A DNA stretch of 17,662 nt from JAFNAG01 sp041501225 (GCA_041501225.1 JBGQNR010000131.1:1-17662), one strand, 5' to 3'. Shown: positions 6,834 to 15,077, counted from the stretch's first letter. Notes: a model not told the origin generated them from the letters alone. Translations and numbers: made by a program.

Positions 6834-8549
6834 TCAACGATAGCGATAGAGCTTTACACGCTGGATGCTTGGACCGTCGCCGGCAAAGCGCAGGCCGCTC
6901 CCCGACTGATTCAGTGCGGCCACCGCGGCCAGATTATAGTTCAACAGAACGTCGTCACCGCTCAGTTGCCGCCCTGGCACCCAGCGGCCGTCGACGAACG
7001 TCCCGGCTTCCACCGTGGCGAGGCCGGCGATCGGAGGCCCGGGCGTAATCGGGGTGAAGGTGATCTGGACGTCCTGGCCGGCCACCACGTATTCGTTGGG
7101 TCCCACGGCGATGAAGAGGCCATAGCCAAAGGCCGCCTCCTGGCTGGGATTGCGGCGATTGCGGTTTAGGTCCACATTCAGCGCATAGTCTCCCAGTTTT
7201 AAAGTCTGGGTTTTGTTCTGTGCGTTCAGCAACGCGGCGGCAATCGTGCTTTTGCCCTGATGTTCGAGGATCAGAGGCATGAGTTGACGGAGAATTGCAT
7301 AGCCCTTCGGAAGAGGCAGATTCTCAATTTCTGTCGGTCCCTGCTGATTGAGATCGGGCCGCAATGCTATCAGTCGGACTGTGTTGTCAATCCCGAAAGG
7401 TGAGTAGCCGATCGCGCTGTGCTGGCCGATTGCATAAAACGCGTGGGCCACGCCTGCTGCGTCCCCCCTTGACTCGGGAACGAACAGCGGGTTTCCATTG
7501 CGGGTGAACCTGGCGCACCACTCGGCGAAATTGGGCAGATAAATGTCCGGCGCATTGAAGTCGATATCCGGGGCGCCCGCCCGCCACACGTCCAGTACCA
7601 TCGGCTCCGGGCCCCCGCTGGGATAGTCCCCCGGCCCTTTGTCTTCCGGTTGCACTATCCAGGTGTTGGTAAAAACCGGCAAGGGATACTCCGCTTTTCC
7701 TAACTGGGCAAGCCGATCCAGGTAGCGTGCATAACTCCACGCCATGAATATTTCGTCTGTCTCCGTGCCGGGGCCGAAGACCTCCTGCCAAGTTCCCGAG
7801 GCCTTGGAGCCGGCGGACGCCCATAATTTGACAAACTCCGGCAGCAGGGTTCCCCTGTTTTTCTGCAGATAACCCATCAACGCCCCAGGCACATGACCGG
7901 CAAAGGCTTCGTTGGCCGAGGCACAGCGGTCCCTCGAATCTCCGAGAATGCCCACCTCGTTCTGCATCTGGACCATGATCACAGTTCGCTTGTCCGAGTC
8001 GACTTCACGAAGGTGGCGCATGAAGGCCGCATAGGCTCTGCCATCGGCATGGCGGTTCGAATCACTGAATGCGGAGAGTACCTCAATGGACTTTCCTCCC
8101 TTGATTTGCACACGAGGAAACCGTTCCTGGTTTGATTTGATCCAGGCGGGGACAAAGCTGGAGATGCCGTTCTTCCAGCTCCCAAACCACAAAAAGATAA
8201 TCCGCTGATTGTTGCTGCGCGCTCCGGCAAGCAGTCCATCCACGAGCGAGAAATCGAACTTGCCCTCCTCAGGCTCGATCCAGGCCCAGGCAATCGCCAC
8301 CAGAACTGTATTGAGGTTCATTTTGTTGAGTCTGGGCCACACCGAGTTCATGTATTCAAGGCTGGAGGAAGCCGTGTTGGCGAGTTCTCCACCGAGGACC
8401 AGAAATGGTTTGCCGTCAACCATCAGTTGTGTGGCTGTCCCCTGCTTTCTCAGATGGGGGATCTCTGCCGCGGCTCCCACTCCATCAGTATTCGCAAGGA
8501 TTGACAGCAGGCACACAAAAGCGCAGCTGAAGATGTTTTTATTTCGCAT
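6834..8549 (-). CDS. Secreted GH35-like beta-galactosidase (DUF5597 type)
   Basis: A 571-aa exported enzyme. The ATG at 8549 follows TAGGAG at good spacing. Residues 1-28 form a signal peptide ending near GVGAAA. The barrel starts LMVDGKPFLVLGGELANTAS, a hallmark of GH35 and GH42-like beta-galactosidases. Acid/base Glu198 lies in VQMQNEVG and the likely nucleophile Glu359 in LFVPESRGD. The C-terminal region (about 430-570) resembles the beta-sandwich DUF5597 domain. Known members act on beta-galactosides, some on glycan side chains. It follows GH29 and a small ORF in the same orientation and is the last gene before the fold-back repeat. Exact linkage specificity cannot be read from the sequence. 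Confidence 0.9.
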   Translation of the reverse strand: MRNKNIFSCAFVCLLSILANTDGVGAAAEIPHLRKQGTATQLMVDGKPFLVLGGELANTASSSLEYMNSVWPRLNKMNLNTVLVAIAWAWIEPEEGKFDFSLVDGLLAGARSNNQRIIFLWFGSWKNGISSFVPAWIKSNQERFPRVQIKGGKSIEVLSAFSDSNRHADGRAYAAFMRHLREVDSDKRTVIMVQMQNEVGILGDSRDRCASANEAFAGHVPGALMGYLQKNRGTLLPEFVKLWASAGSKASGTWQEVFGPGTETDEIFMAWSYARYLDRLAQLGKAEYPLPVFTNTWIVQPEDKGPGDYPSGGPEPMVLDVWRAGAPDIDFNAPDIYLPNFAEWCARFTRNGNPLFVPESRGDAAGVAHAFYAIGQHSAIGYSPFGIDNTVRLIALRPDLNQQGPTEIENLPLPKGYAILRQLMPLILEHQGKSTIAAALLNAQNKTQTLKLGDYALNVDLNRNRRNPSQEAAFGYGLFIAVGPNEYVVAGQDVQITFTPITPGPPIAGLATVEAGTFVDGRWVPGRQLSGDDVLLNYNLAAVAALNQSGSGLRFAGDGPSIQRVKLYRYR

Positions 8550-8594
8550 ATGGGCTCCTAAGTGCGCAATTTGAAGTGAGGCTATGGCTCCGCG

Positions 8595-8720
8595 CTACGA
8601 CCGATCATGTTTGCCCGGTCGGCCTGAAAGTGGGCGCCGGCGACGCATGGGTGAAATAAGCTGCAAAATCAACCCGCACAGTGTTGCCAGAGCGACACCA
8701 ACCCAGGATTGCATCATCAT
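8595..8720 (-). CDS. Small single-helix membrane protein (41 aa), unannotated
   Basis: A 41-codon frame fills the gap between GH29 and GH35. It starts 11 bases after the GH29 stop, and the stop itself is part of a TGAGGAA Shine-Dalgarno seven bases before the ATG run. The product begins MMMQSWVGVALATLCGLILQ, one hydrophobic segment of about 18 residues, followed by LISPM, RRRR and a basic polar tail. This is the pattern of a single-span inner-membrane protein with the basic tail in the cytoplasm. No homologue recognised. Three ATGs in a row make the precise start ambiguous. A leader or chance frame is possible, but the ribosome site and operon spacing favour a real gene. Confidence 0.6.
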   Translation of the reverse strand: MMMQSWVGVALATLCGLILQLISPMRRRRPLSGRPGKHDRS

Positions 8721-8731
8721 CTTTCGGTTCC

Positions 8732-10423
8732 TCACGCCTGTTTGGGGGTAATTCTCAGGGCATACGCGTAGTCATTGGGCTTTGTTTCCGGCAGCGTCAC
8801 CACCAGACGTGCCGTGTCGCGGGAGAATGCCAGCGGTCCGCGGCTGCCCAGCATTTCAACTCGTGCAACATTCTTGGGATAATGCTCGCTGCCCTGGGCG
8901 AGAGTCTTGATGGTAACTTTGCCATCAGCAGGCCATGCCATGACGAAGGCATAGAGCGAGTCGCCCTTGGACGTGAAGCGAATGTCCTCAGCGGTGTACG
9001 GGCGCACGTCGCGAGCGCCACCGAACTGGCCCTGCGGCGCTGCGGTGGTGACCGACGGACCTTCGCCATACACCTTCCACGGGCGGGTCGCGAAGATGCC
9101 CTCCCCGTTGGGGGCCATCCACTTGGCGATGCCCTCCAGGCAGGCGACTTCGTCCTCGTCAATCGTGCCGTCGCCCCTGACGGGGATGCTCAGCATCAGA
9201 TTTCCGTTCTTGCTCACAATATCAATGAGCATCTGCACGACCTGTCCCGGAGTTTTGTATTTGTGCTGCTCGAAAATGCTGCGCTGGTAATGCCAGGATC
9301 CGATGCAGGTGTCCGTTTGCCAGGGCAGGGTCTCCCCGCCGTGGGTGACGCCGCGCTCGACATCGAGCACCAGGGCGCGGCGCTGTTCGGCGTTCAGGCC
9401 CTTGCCGGTCATCACCGCCTCCAGCTTGCCGCGGTTCCGCGCGAGGTTGGAGTTGTAGAAATAGGCGGCGATGCGGAGGCCGATGTCGCTGACGGGGTAA
9501 ATGGGCAGGACCGTGTCGTCGAAATACAGAAGGTCCGGATGGTATTTGTCAAGCAGGTCGATGGTGCGGTTGAAAAACTTCTCGATATAGGCCTTGTCGA
9601 GCGGGGGATTGCCGCTCTGCGGCCAATTGTATTTGCCGATCGAGTGATACTGTGCGTAAAGATCCTGCGGATCGAAACCATCCCACCAGAGGCCCTTGCC
9701 GCCGGCCTTGGTGAGCAGGCCGTCGTAGGGCACGCCGGCTAGGGGGCCGCTGGTGTCGGTTCGCTGCGCGTCTTGATACCAGCTCCAGGCGCGGTCGCCA
9801 TGACAACTCACCGCCAAGCGCAGGCCGGCGGCGCGGGCCGCCTTCGCCCAGCCACCGACGATGTCCTTCTTCGGCCCGATGGCGACGCTGTTCCACGGCT
9901 GGTACTTCGAGTCATACATATCGAAGTTGTCATGGTGATTGGCCATGGCCGCGAAATACTTCGCCCCGGCGCGCTTGTAGAGGGCAATGAGCTTTTCCGG
10001 CTCCCATTTGTCGGCCTTCCATTCGTGGATCACGTCCTTGAAGCCAAACTTCGAGGGGTGGCCGTATTTCTCGACATGGAATTTGTAGACGGCATTGTTC
10101 GGCTGATACATTCTCTGCGCATACCAGTCGCCCATCTCGGGCTGGCATTGCGGGCCCCAGTGCGCCCAGATGCCGAGCTTCGCGTCGCGATACCAATCGG
10201 GTACCTGGTAGCTGGAGAGCGATTCCCACGACGGCTGAAACGGCCCGGGGGCCACGCCATAGCCGGGCGGGGCAAGAATCGGCGCCGGCGCCGGGGGCAA
10301 GGCGGGCGCGGCAGCCTGTGTATTGGTGGGCGAAGCGCTCTCCTGGCCAAACGCGCGAGGCAAGTAAACGGCGGATGCCGCACCGGCCAACCATTGCATC
10401 ATCTCTCGTCGTGTCATGTTCAT
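8732..10423 (-). CDS. GH29 alpha-L-fucosidase with Tat-like signal
   Basis: A 563-aa exported retaining alpha-L-fucosidase. The start at 10423 is chosen because AGAGG lies just upstream and the product opens MNMTRREMMQWLAGAASAVY, a Tat-like signal. A Pro/Ala-rich linker occupies about 32-55. The catalytic domain shows DAKLGIWAHWGPQ (80-92), the family motif HHDNF (163-167), and nucleophile Asp302 in LLYFDD. A C-terminal beta-sandwich follows ARPWKVYGEGPS-type sequence near 460-470 and runs to the end. It should remove terminal alpha-L-fucose from a polysaccharide or oligosaccharide. Small ORFs lie on both sides at 29-nt and 11-nt spacing. Confidence 0.93.
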   Translation of the reverse strand: MNMTRREMMQWLAGAASAVYLPRAFGQESASPTNTQAAAPALPPAPAPILAPPGYGVAPGPFQPSWESLSSYQVPDWYRDAKLGIWAHWGPQCQPEMGDWYAQRMYQPNNAVYKFHVEKYGHPSKFGFKDVIHEWKADKWEPEKLIALYKRAGAKYFAAMANHHDNFDMYDSKYQPWNSVAIGPKKDIVGGWAKAARAAGLRLAVSCHGDRAWSWYQDAQRTDTSGPLAGVPYDGLLTKAGGKGLWWDGFDPQDLYAQYHSIGKYNWPQSGNPPLDKAYIEKFFNRTIDLLDKYHPDLLYFDDTVLPIYPVSDIGLRIAAYFYNSNLARNRGKLEAVMTGKGLNAEQRRALVLDVERGVTHGGETLPWQTDTCIGSWHYQRSIFEQHKYKTPGQVVQMLIDIVSKNGNLMLSIPVRGDGTIDEDEVACLEGIAKWMAPNGEGIFATRPWKVYGEGPSVTTAAPQGQFGGARDVRPYTAEDIRFTSKGDSLYAFVMAWPADGKVTIKTLAQGSEHYPKNVARVEMLGSRGPLAFSRDTARLVVTLPETKPNDYAYALRITPKQA

Positions 10424-10452
10424 AGTTGCCTCTATCTGCGGAGACTCCCTTT

Positions 10453-10572
10453 TTACGGCGTCGCCGCCTTTGCTTCGATCTTGGTTGCCCCCGCCGCCAA
10501 CCCGGCAGCGGTCGCGCTCGGCGCGATGGCGAAGATGATCCGAGCGAACTTGATTCTGTCGTGTGGGGACAT
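10453..10572 (-). CDS. Small hydrophobic protein (39 aa), unannotated
   Basis: A 39-codon frame lies between GH27 and GH29: it starts 15 bases after the GH27 stop and ends 29 bases before the GH29 start. GGGA sits six bases before the ATG, with GAGGA further away. The product has a charged N-terminus (MSPHDRIKFAR), a hydrophobic Ala/Ile-rich segment of about 18 residues (IIFAIAPSATAAGLAAGA) and a short polar tail. It resembles a single-span membrane peptide, but the Ala-rich stretch is only moderately hydrophobic. Not recognised. The regular spacing is the main argument for it being real. Confidence 0.45.
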   Translation of the reverse strand: MSPHDRIKFARIIFAIAPSATAAGLAAGATKIEAKAATP

Positions 10573-10587
10573 ATTGCGTCCCAATCC

Positions 10588-12042
10588 TCACCGATTCGGC
10601 GACACGCGATAGAGTGCCGCGCCGTGGGAATTAACGGTCGCGGAAACCTTGGTGTCGACGGCGCCCAGGTCTTTGTGGGCCCACAGGTCGCGGACCTTGC
10701 AGCGGCCGGTCATGCCTATGTCCGCCAAAGAGACCGAAATAGTGGCTGGCTCCGTGGCGGCCGGGTCGATCGGGGCAGGCGCCGGCTCGGTTGCTGTGGC
10801 CGAGCCGGGACCACCCCGCCCACGTCCTTGCCTCCCGACTGGGGCGGGAGAGGCATTGAAGATCGCGACGTACTTGTCCTTGGACCCGGGGACGTCCGCA
10901 CCCCACGCAAAGTGGGTATTGTTGTTGACGGCGAAAAGCTGCCTGTTGTTCGTGGATCTCTGGTTTACCGCGATCACCTCGTCGTTGGTCATCAGTGAGA
11001 GTGTGAACTCATCGTTCTTCGGCATATTGCCGCCCATGATCAGCGGTGAGCGGGCGATCGACCAGAGGGTCATCAGCGTGATCTGCTCATCCCGGGTGAA
11101 ATGGGTCCAGGCGCCGGTCTCCTGCCAGACCCGGATGTTGCCAAGTGGAAGCATGTCGGCGTCGGGCCAGTGTCCGGGGCCTCGGAATGGCGTCCAACTG
11201 TCCAGCCGGGCGAACTGGGCATAGAGGGCCCGCCAGTTGTCCCAGAAGTCGCCGCTGATCCGCCACATGTTGGCGTTCATCTGGACGTGCTCGCCCTGGT
11301 TGACGGGCGTGTCGCCGGGCGAGGTCGAGAAGACGATCGGCCGGCCGGTCTTATCGATCGCCTTGCGGATGGCCTCGATCTCGGGCTTGTGGTATGGGAA
11401 GGAGATGTCATCGACCTTCACGAAATCCAGGTCCCACGAGGCCATCAGGGCAAAGACCGAATCGTAGTACTCCTGCGCGCCAGGCTTGGTCATGTCGACG
11501 CCGTACATATCTCCGTTCCAGAAGCAGACGGATTTCTTGTCCGCGATGTCCGCGGCGCGGACGCTCGTACCCAAGATGGGGACGTTCTTGTCCACGGCCT
11601 GGCGGGGGATCCCCCGAATGAGATGAATGCCGAAATTCAGACCCTTGGCGTGCAGATAGTCCGCAATCGGCTTGAACGAACGGGTCTCCTTCGTCATGGG
11701 AAACCGGTTGGGCGCAGGGAGCAGGCGGCCGTTAGCGTCCATCTCAAGGATGGCGCCCCGGCGATACTCGGTCGTATGCGCGAGCGGCTCATACCACTGG
11801 ATGTCGATCGTGATGAGGTTCCAGCCATGGGACTTGAGATTCTTCTCCATGTAGTCGGCGTTGGCGAGCACGTCGGCCTCCCAAACGCCCGCGCCATAGC
11901 AGTCCCAGGAGTTCCACCCCATCGGGGGCGTCAGGGCCCATTGATGGAACTTGGGCGCTGTCGGTGATTGCGCCATGGCTCCACAGAACGACATTCCAAG
12001 AACCACGGCGGCTAATGCGGTTATAGTCTTGGTCGATCGCAT
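10588..12042 (-). CDS. GH27 alpha-galactosidase-like enzyme, secreted
   Basis: A 484-aa exported retaining enzyme. The start at 12042 follows GAGGAA and yields a clean signal peptide (MRSTKTITALAAVVLGMSFC, cleavage near AMA-Q); an upstream in-frame ATG lacks this. The barrel opens LTPPMGWNSWDCYG (37-50), the GH27 hallmark. The nucleophile should be Asp211 in FVKVDDIS and the acid/base Asp265 in RISGDFWDNW. The usual galactose-binding DD(C/G)W is replaced by IDIQW (79-83), so specificity could deviate from plain alpha-galactose. Near the C-terminus a Gly/Arg then Pro/Ala-rich insert (GRQGRGRGGPGSATATEPAP) interrupts the beta domain. It lies 32 bases after the GH50-like gene. Confidence 0.92.
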   Translation of the reverse strand: MRSTKTITALAAVVLGMSFCGAMAQSPTAPKFHQWALTPPMGWNSWDCYGAGVWEADVLANADYMEKNLKSHGWNLITIDIQWYEPLAHTTEYRRGAILEMDANGRLLPAPNRFPMTKETRSFKPIADYLHAKGLNFGIHLIRGIPRQAVDKNVPILGTSVRAADIADKKSVCFWNGDMYGVDMTKPGAQEYYDSVFALMASWDLDFVKVDDISFPYHKPEIEAIRKAIDKTGRPIVFSTSPGDTPVNQGEHVQMNANMWRISGDFWDNWRALYAQFARLDSWTPFRGPGHWPDADMLPLGNIRVWQETGAWTHFTRDEQITLMTLWSIARSPLIMGGNMPKNDEFTLSLMTNDEVIAVNQRSTNNRQLFAVNNNTHFAWGADVPGSKDKYVAIFNASPAPVGRQGRGRGGPGSATATEPAPAPIDPAATEPATISVSLADIGMTGRCKVRDLWAHKDLGAVDTKVSATVNSHGAALYRVSPNR

Positions 12043-12074
12043 CGGGTTCCTCACATTCGGAGGTAAACCTCTGT

Positions 12075-13958
12075 TTATAGATCCCACGGAGAGGACGGGG
12101 TCCCCACTTCGGATGCTTTTGGCCTTTGGCTGAAGGGCGGGACCTTTCCCGCGTGCACATCATGCAGCCGCTTGTGGGTGGCCTTGGCTGCCTCGACGAG
12201 TTCAGGGTAGGCGCGGCCCGTCGCATCGATTAAGCCGATGTTGTAATTCTCGCCGTCCATGCGCCCGGTGATGGGCTCATCCGTCCACTGGAACCAGTGC
12301 GTCCCCAGCGCATAGGGCAGCGACAGCCCCTGCTCGACATAATACCGGTAGCTGGTCCCGCGTTCGGTCTGGTTCATCGCCTGCACGAGCCCGGCGCCCA
12401 GGCCATTCTCCGGCACGCCGATGTGGAACTCGCCGATCAGGATCGGCCGGCCGGTCAGGCGATAGGCGCGCTCGAGCTGCTTGGTCGGCTCGTATTCGTA
12501 GACGTTGATGCTGCACACGTCGAACGTCCGCGCCGTGCGCATCACATCGTCCGCCGGCTTGCCGCCGAAGCGGATGCCGAGGTTCAGGTGGTTGGGGTCG
12601 TATTTCTTGATGGCCGCATTAATCAGATTGAGATATCTCTCAAACGCGGTGACCACGAACTGCGTGCGACGCTTGGGCGTATCGCCCTGTGCGAGGAATT
12701 CGCCGAGCTTGATCTTGGTCGCGCTCTCGGGACCCTTGAGGATCATGTCCACGACCTCACTCTCACGATTGCCCCACGGTGGTTCGTTGCCAATGAAGTA
12801 GCCGAGCACGAGCGGATCGTCGCGCAGCGGCGCGCATTGCTGGCTAGCCGATTGGTCGATGCCACTGGCGAAATCGGCGGCGTAGACGTCGGGCAAGCCC
12901 AGGAACAACGCGTTGCGGTTCATGTTCCAGCGGAGCATGACGGTCCTGGGCTTGCCCTGCCCGCCGGTGGAGAAGCCCCACGATTCAAGCCTGCGCGTGG
13001 TTCGGTTCGCGGCGGCGTTGGCTTGCGGCGTTGGCGGCGCGCCGCCACCCCTCCCGGCGCCGCCAAATCCGGCGCCCGCGCCGTTCACGCCGGTGGAGAG
13101 ATAGAGGTGCCCGTGCGGGTCGATGAACCACCACACGCCATTGATCTGCTCGACGCGGAAGAACCCGGTCGCATTTGCATGGGTGTCCTTGTATCCGCCC
13201 AGTTCGCAGTAACCGAAATCAGCTGCCCGGCCGAACGCTTTCTCCTCCTCGGCCAGCTCCTTGTCGAGCTGCTCCTGGCTCTTGATCTTGCGCGGATAAT
13301 CGATGTACGCCCATTGTCCCCACGGATCGCGCACCTGCGCGCCGTCGAGGAACTCGGAGCCTTCGTCCTGCTTCGACAAGTGTATGTTACGGAGCTCGAT
13401 CGTCGGCTTATGGATCGGATACTGCATCGCGAAGCCAATCGATTCGACCGACGTCAGATCGCCGAACGGTCCCCAGGTCGACATCCAGAAGGAATTGGTG
13501 CGGCGGTTGTTGGTCGAGGCCAGATCGGTGCCGGACTGGTCCATGCCTTTGAAATACTGAAGCGGCACGGTGGCGCGCAGCCACACGTTCTGCCCGAACG
13601 GCTGGATCTCGATCCGCCGCGGGCCTTCCGCTGTATAGACCCAGAGCCCGAACCGCTGCGGCGTCGAGGTGCGCATTTCCATGACCAGGTGGGTGTAGCC
13701 GGTCCAGTCGGACGGAATCGATGAATCGATGTCTCGCAGCGTCAACCTGTGCTCGCAGAGCACGCCGTCGAAGACGAGCTTGCGCGGTTCGGCGGCGGAG
13801 CGAACGTCGCCCGCGACCATTAGCAGGCCGGCGACCAGCGCAGATATTATTCTGAAAAATGCGATCCCTGCGACACGCGCGTCTCGCCCGTGTGAGCGCC
13901 CGCTGCAGGCACGAGACGTCCGTGTCGGGCATTTACCTGTAGTTCCCGTTCGCGACAT
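12075..13958 (-). CDS. GH50-like (beta-agarase-related) clan GH-A glycosidase
   Basis: A 627-aa putative exported glycosidase. The start at 13958 is chosen because GAGGAGG lies six bases upstream; an ATG 15 bases earlier overlaps that site. The N-terminus is long and basic before a hydrophobic helix at about 29-50 (FFRIISALVAGLLMVAGD), so it may be a signal peptide or an anchor. Residues 58-195 form a beta-sandwich. The barrel begins WWFIDPHGHLYLSTGVN (276-292), with acid/base Glu392 in LGYFIGNEPPWG and nucleophile Glu510 in LIGEFHIG, as in GH50 beta-agarases. A Gly-rich insert follows the first strand (293-308). Known GH50 enzymes cut beta-1,4-galactosidic bonds in agarose; here a related galactan-like substrate is only inferred. 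First gene of the operon. Confidence 0.78.
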   Translation of the reverse strand: MSRTGTTGKCPTRTSRACSGRSHGRDARVAGIAFFRIISALVAGLLMVAGDVRSAAEPRKLVFDGVLCEHRLTLRDIDSSIPSDWTGYTHLVMEMRTSTPQRFGLWVYTAEGPRRIEIQPFGQNVWLRATVPLQYFKGMDQSGTDLASTNNRRTNSFWMSTWGPFGDLTSVESIGFAMQYPIHKPTIELRNIHLSKQDEGSEFLDGAQVRDPWGQWAYIDYPRKIKSQEQLDKELAEEEKAFGRAADFGYCELGGYKDTHANATGFFRVEQINGVWWFIDPHGHLYLSTGVNGAGAGFGGAGRGGGAPPTPQANAAANRTTRRLESWGFSTGGQGKPRTVMLRWNMNRNALFLGLPDVYAADFASGIDQSASQQCAPLRDDPLVLGYFIGNEPPWGNRESEVVDMILKGPESATKIKLGEFLAQGDTPKRRTQFVVTAFERYLNLINAAIKKYDPNHLNLGIRFGGKPADDVMRTARTFDVCSINVYEYEPTKQLERAYRLTGRPILIGEFHIGVPENGLGAGLVQAMNQTERGTSYRYYVEQGLSLPYALGTHWFQWTDEPITGRMDGENYNIGLIDATGRAYPELVEAAKATHKRLHDVHAGKVPPFSQRPKASEVGTPSSPWDL

Positions 13959-14159
13959 GACGCGCCTCCTCATAGATGCTCTTCCAATCGATACAGTACG
14001 ACAGCTTCCGCCATCACCTCAAGCGTATTGGTGAACGCTGTACCATGCCACAGCATCCTCGGAACACTTCGTTGCCACGCCATGCAGCTACATTTGACGA
14101 TCCTGATCACTCTTCAGGGGAGCGCCGCCTTTTTACGATCGGCTATTCCTCACACTGTG

Positions 14160-14384
14160 ATTCAGACAGTACAAGCCAAAAGCAGCCACGAATGGCACGA
14201 ATAGCCCTAGCCGCAACGAAAAGACCTTATCGCAGAGCTCGCCGATAACCTGCGATTTTGCCTCCTCCCCAGGGCGCAACGCTTCGCCCTGGGGAGGAGG
14301 CAAAATCGCACTCCCTTGGTGGCTCCTTTCTCCTTTCGTTCTATTCGTTCTATTCGTGGCAAGGTTTTTTCCCACTGTCTGAAT
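14160..14384. repeat. 225-bp nested fold-back element
   Basis: The outer ends ATTCAGACAGT (14160-14170) and ACTGTCTGAAT (14374-14384) pair exactly. Moving inward, GCCACGAAT (14185-14193) pairs with 14352-14360, ACGAATAG (14197-14204) with 14341-14348, and AACGAAAG (14215-14222) with 14333-14340. At the centre 14251-14276 and 14285-14310 are a perfect 26-bp inverted repeat with an 8-nt loop and the core CCCAGGGCG. The rest of 13974-14509 has no credible gene. It lies between the start of the GH operon and the end of brnTA. Likely a non-autonomous repeat or a cruciform-forming element; no target-site duplication was identified. Confidence 0.8.
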
Positions 14385-14509
14385 TGCAGATTCCTCACAA
14401 GATCGGCTTGTCATTGTGTGTCATACTGAGTGTTCGGGAGGGGTTCTGTCCGGCTTCGCCACCATACGGCCAAATGGCTCTAGCGATCAACGGACCGCCG
14501 CAATCACTT

Positions 14510-14809
14510 TCATCGAAGCGCGTGCTTTCGCTTGTGGATCATGTAGCTTCGCAGGATTGCGTTCATTCGTGACTGATATCGGGGCCCGGAGGCCTTGAAC
14601 CAGGAAAGGACATCCTCATCCACTCGCAGAGAAATCGCCTTTTTTGCGACTGGGAAAACAAGAGTCGGCTCATTCCAGAAGTCATCCGGAAGATGCGCGA
14701 GTTCAGGGGGTGCCGTGCGCGCAATCTCTACATCTGAAAGTCGCCACAGCAGCGCAAGATCCGCCCTGCCTTTGGTCGGCTTATTGATTATGCTTGCAGG
14801 TCTGGTCAT
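14510..14809 (-). CDS. brnA: BrnA antitoxin
   Basis: A 99-aa protein. The C-terminal part KKAISLRVDEDVLSWFKASG followed by YQSRMNAILRSYM is the ribbon-helix-helix signature of BrnA antitoxins, which bind BrnT and repress their own promoter. The N-terminal region (TKGRADLALLWRLSDVEIAR) with PDDFWNEP in the middle is also typical of the family. Its start lies 29 bases inside the end of brnT, so the two are co-translated. AGAGAG precedes the ATG. The length is normal and no damage is seen. Confidence 0.93.
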   Translation of the reverse strand: MTRPASIINKPTKGRADLALLWRLSDVEIARTAPPELAHLPDDFWNEPTLVFPVAKKAISLRVDEDVLSWFKASGPRYQSRMNAILRSYMIHKRKHALR

Positions 14810-15077
14810 ATAGCTTTCTCTCTTTCCGGCTGCTTCGTCGGGCGGAGATGATCCGGCGAATGATGCCGTTTTTCGGCCCCCTACGATCAGTAAAAACCAG
14901 GGTGATGTGGATCTGATCTGCGAGGCCGATTGCCACGAATCGCCGCTCTCCGTAATCTCGGCGTGTATCCTCCACCATCAAAACGGGACCGTCGAAAATC
15001 AGTGATGCGAAAGCCAAGTCAAAGCCACGCTCCCGGTAATTTGCTTCGCTCTTCTTCCGGTCCCAAGTGAACCGCAT
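14781..15077 (-). CDS. brnT: BrnT ribonuclease toxin
   Basis: A 98-aa protein with the BrnT pattern: MRFTWDRKKSEANYRERGFD at the start, a central beta-sheet with GERRFVAIGLADQ, and the C-terminal signature RIISARRSSRKERKLYDQ. BrnT toxins are RelE-fold ribonucleases that cleave mRNA and halt translation until bound by BrnA. It is the first gene of the pair, toxin before antitoxin, as usual for type II brnTA. No Shine-Dalgarno precedes the ATG, and the predicted transcription start falls at or next to it. Apparently intact. Confidence 0.94.
   Translation of the reverse strand: MRFTWDRKKSEANYRERGFDLAFASLIFDGPVLMVEDTRRDYGERRFVAIGLADQIHITLVFTDRRGPKNGIIRRIISARRSSRKERKLYDQTCKHNQ

Noticed and set aside
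8681..9742. 353-codon open frame on the + strand
   Set aside because: Antisense to the GH29 gene; low-complexity composition and no family resemblance.
12297..13724. 475-codon open frame on the + strand
   Set aside because: Fully antisense to the GH50-like gene, which has clear catalytic motifs and a strong ribosome site.
14022..14039. AGCGT-N8-ACGCT inverted repeat upstream of the GH operon as a possible LacI-type operator
   Set aside because: Arms of only five bases, no clear promoter beside it and no regulator gene in the window.
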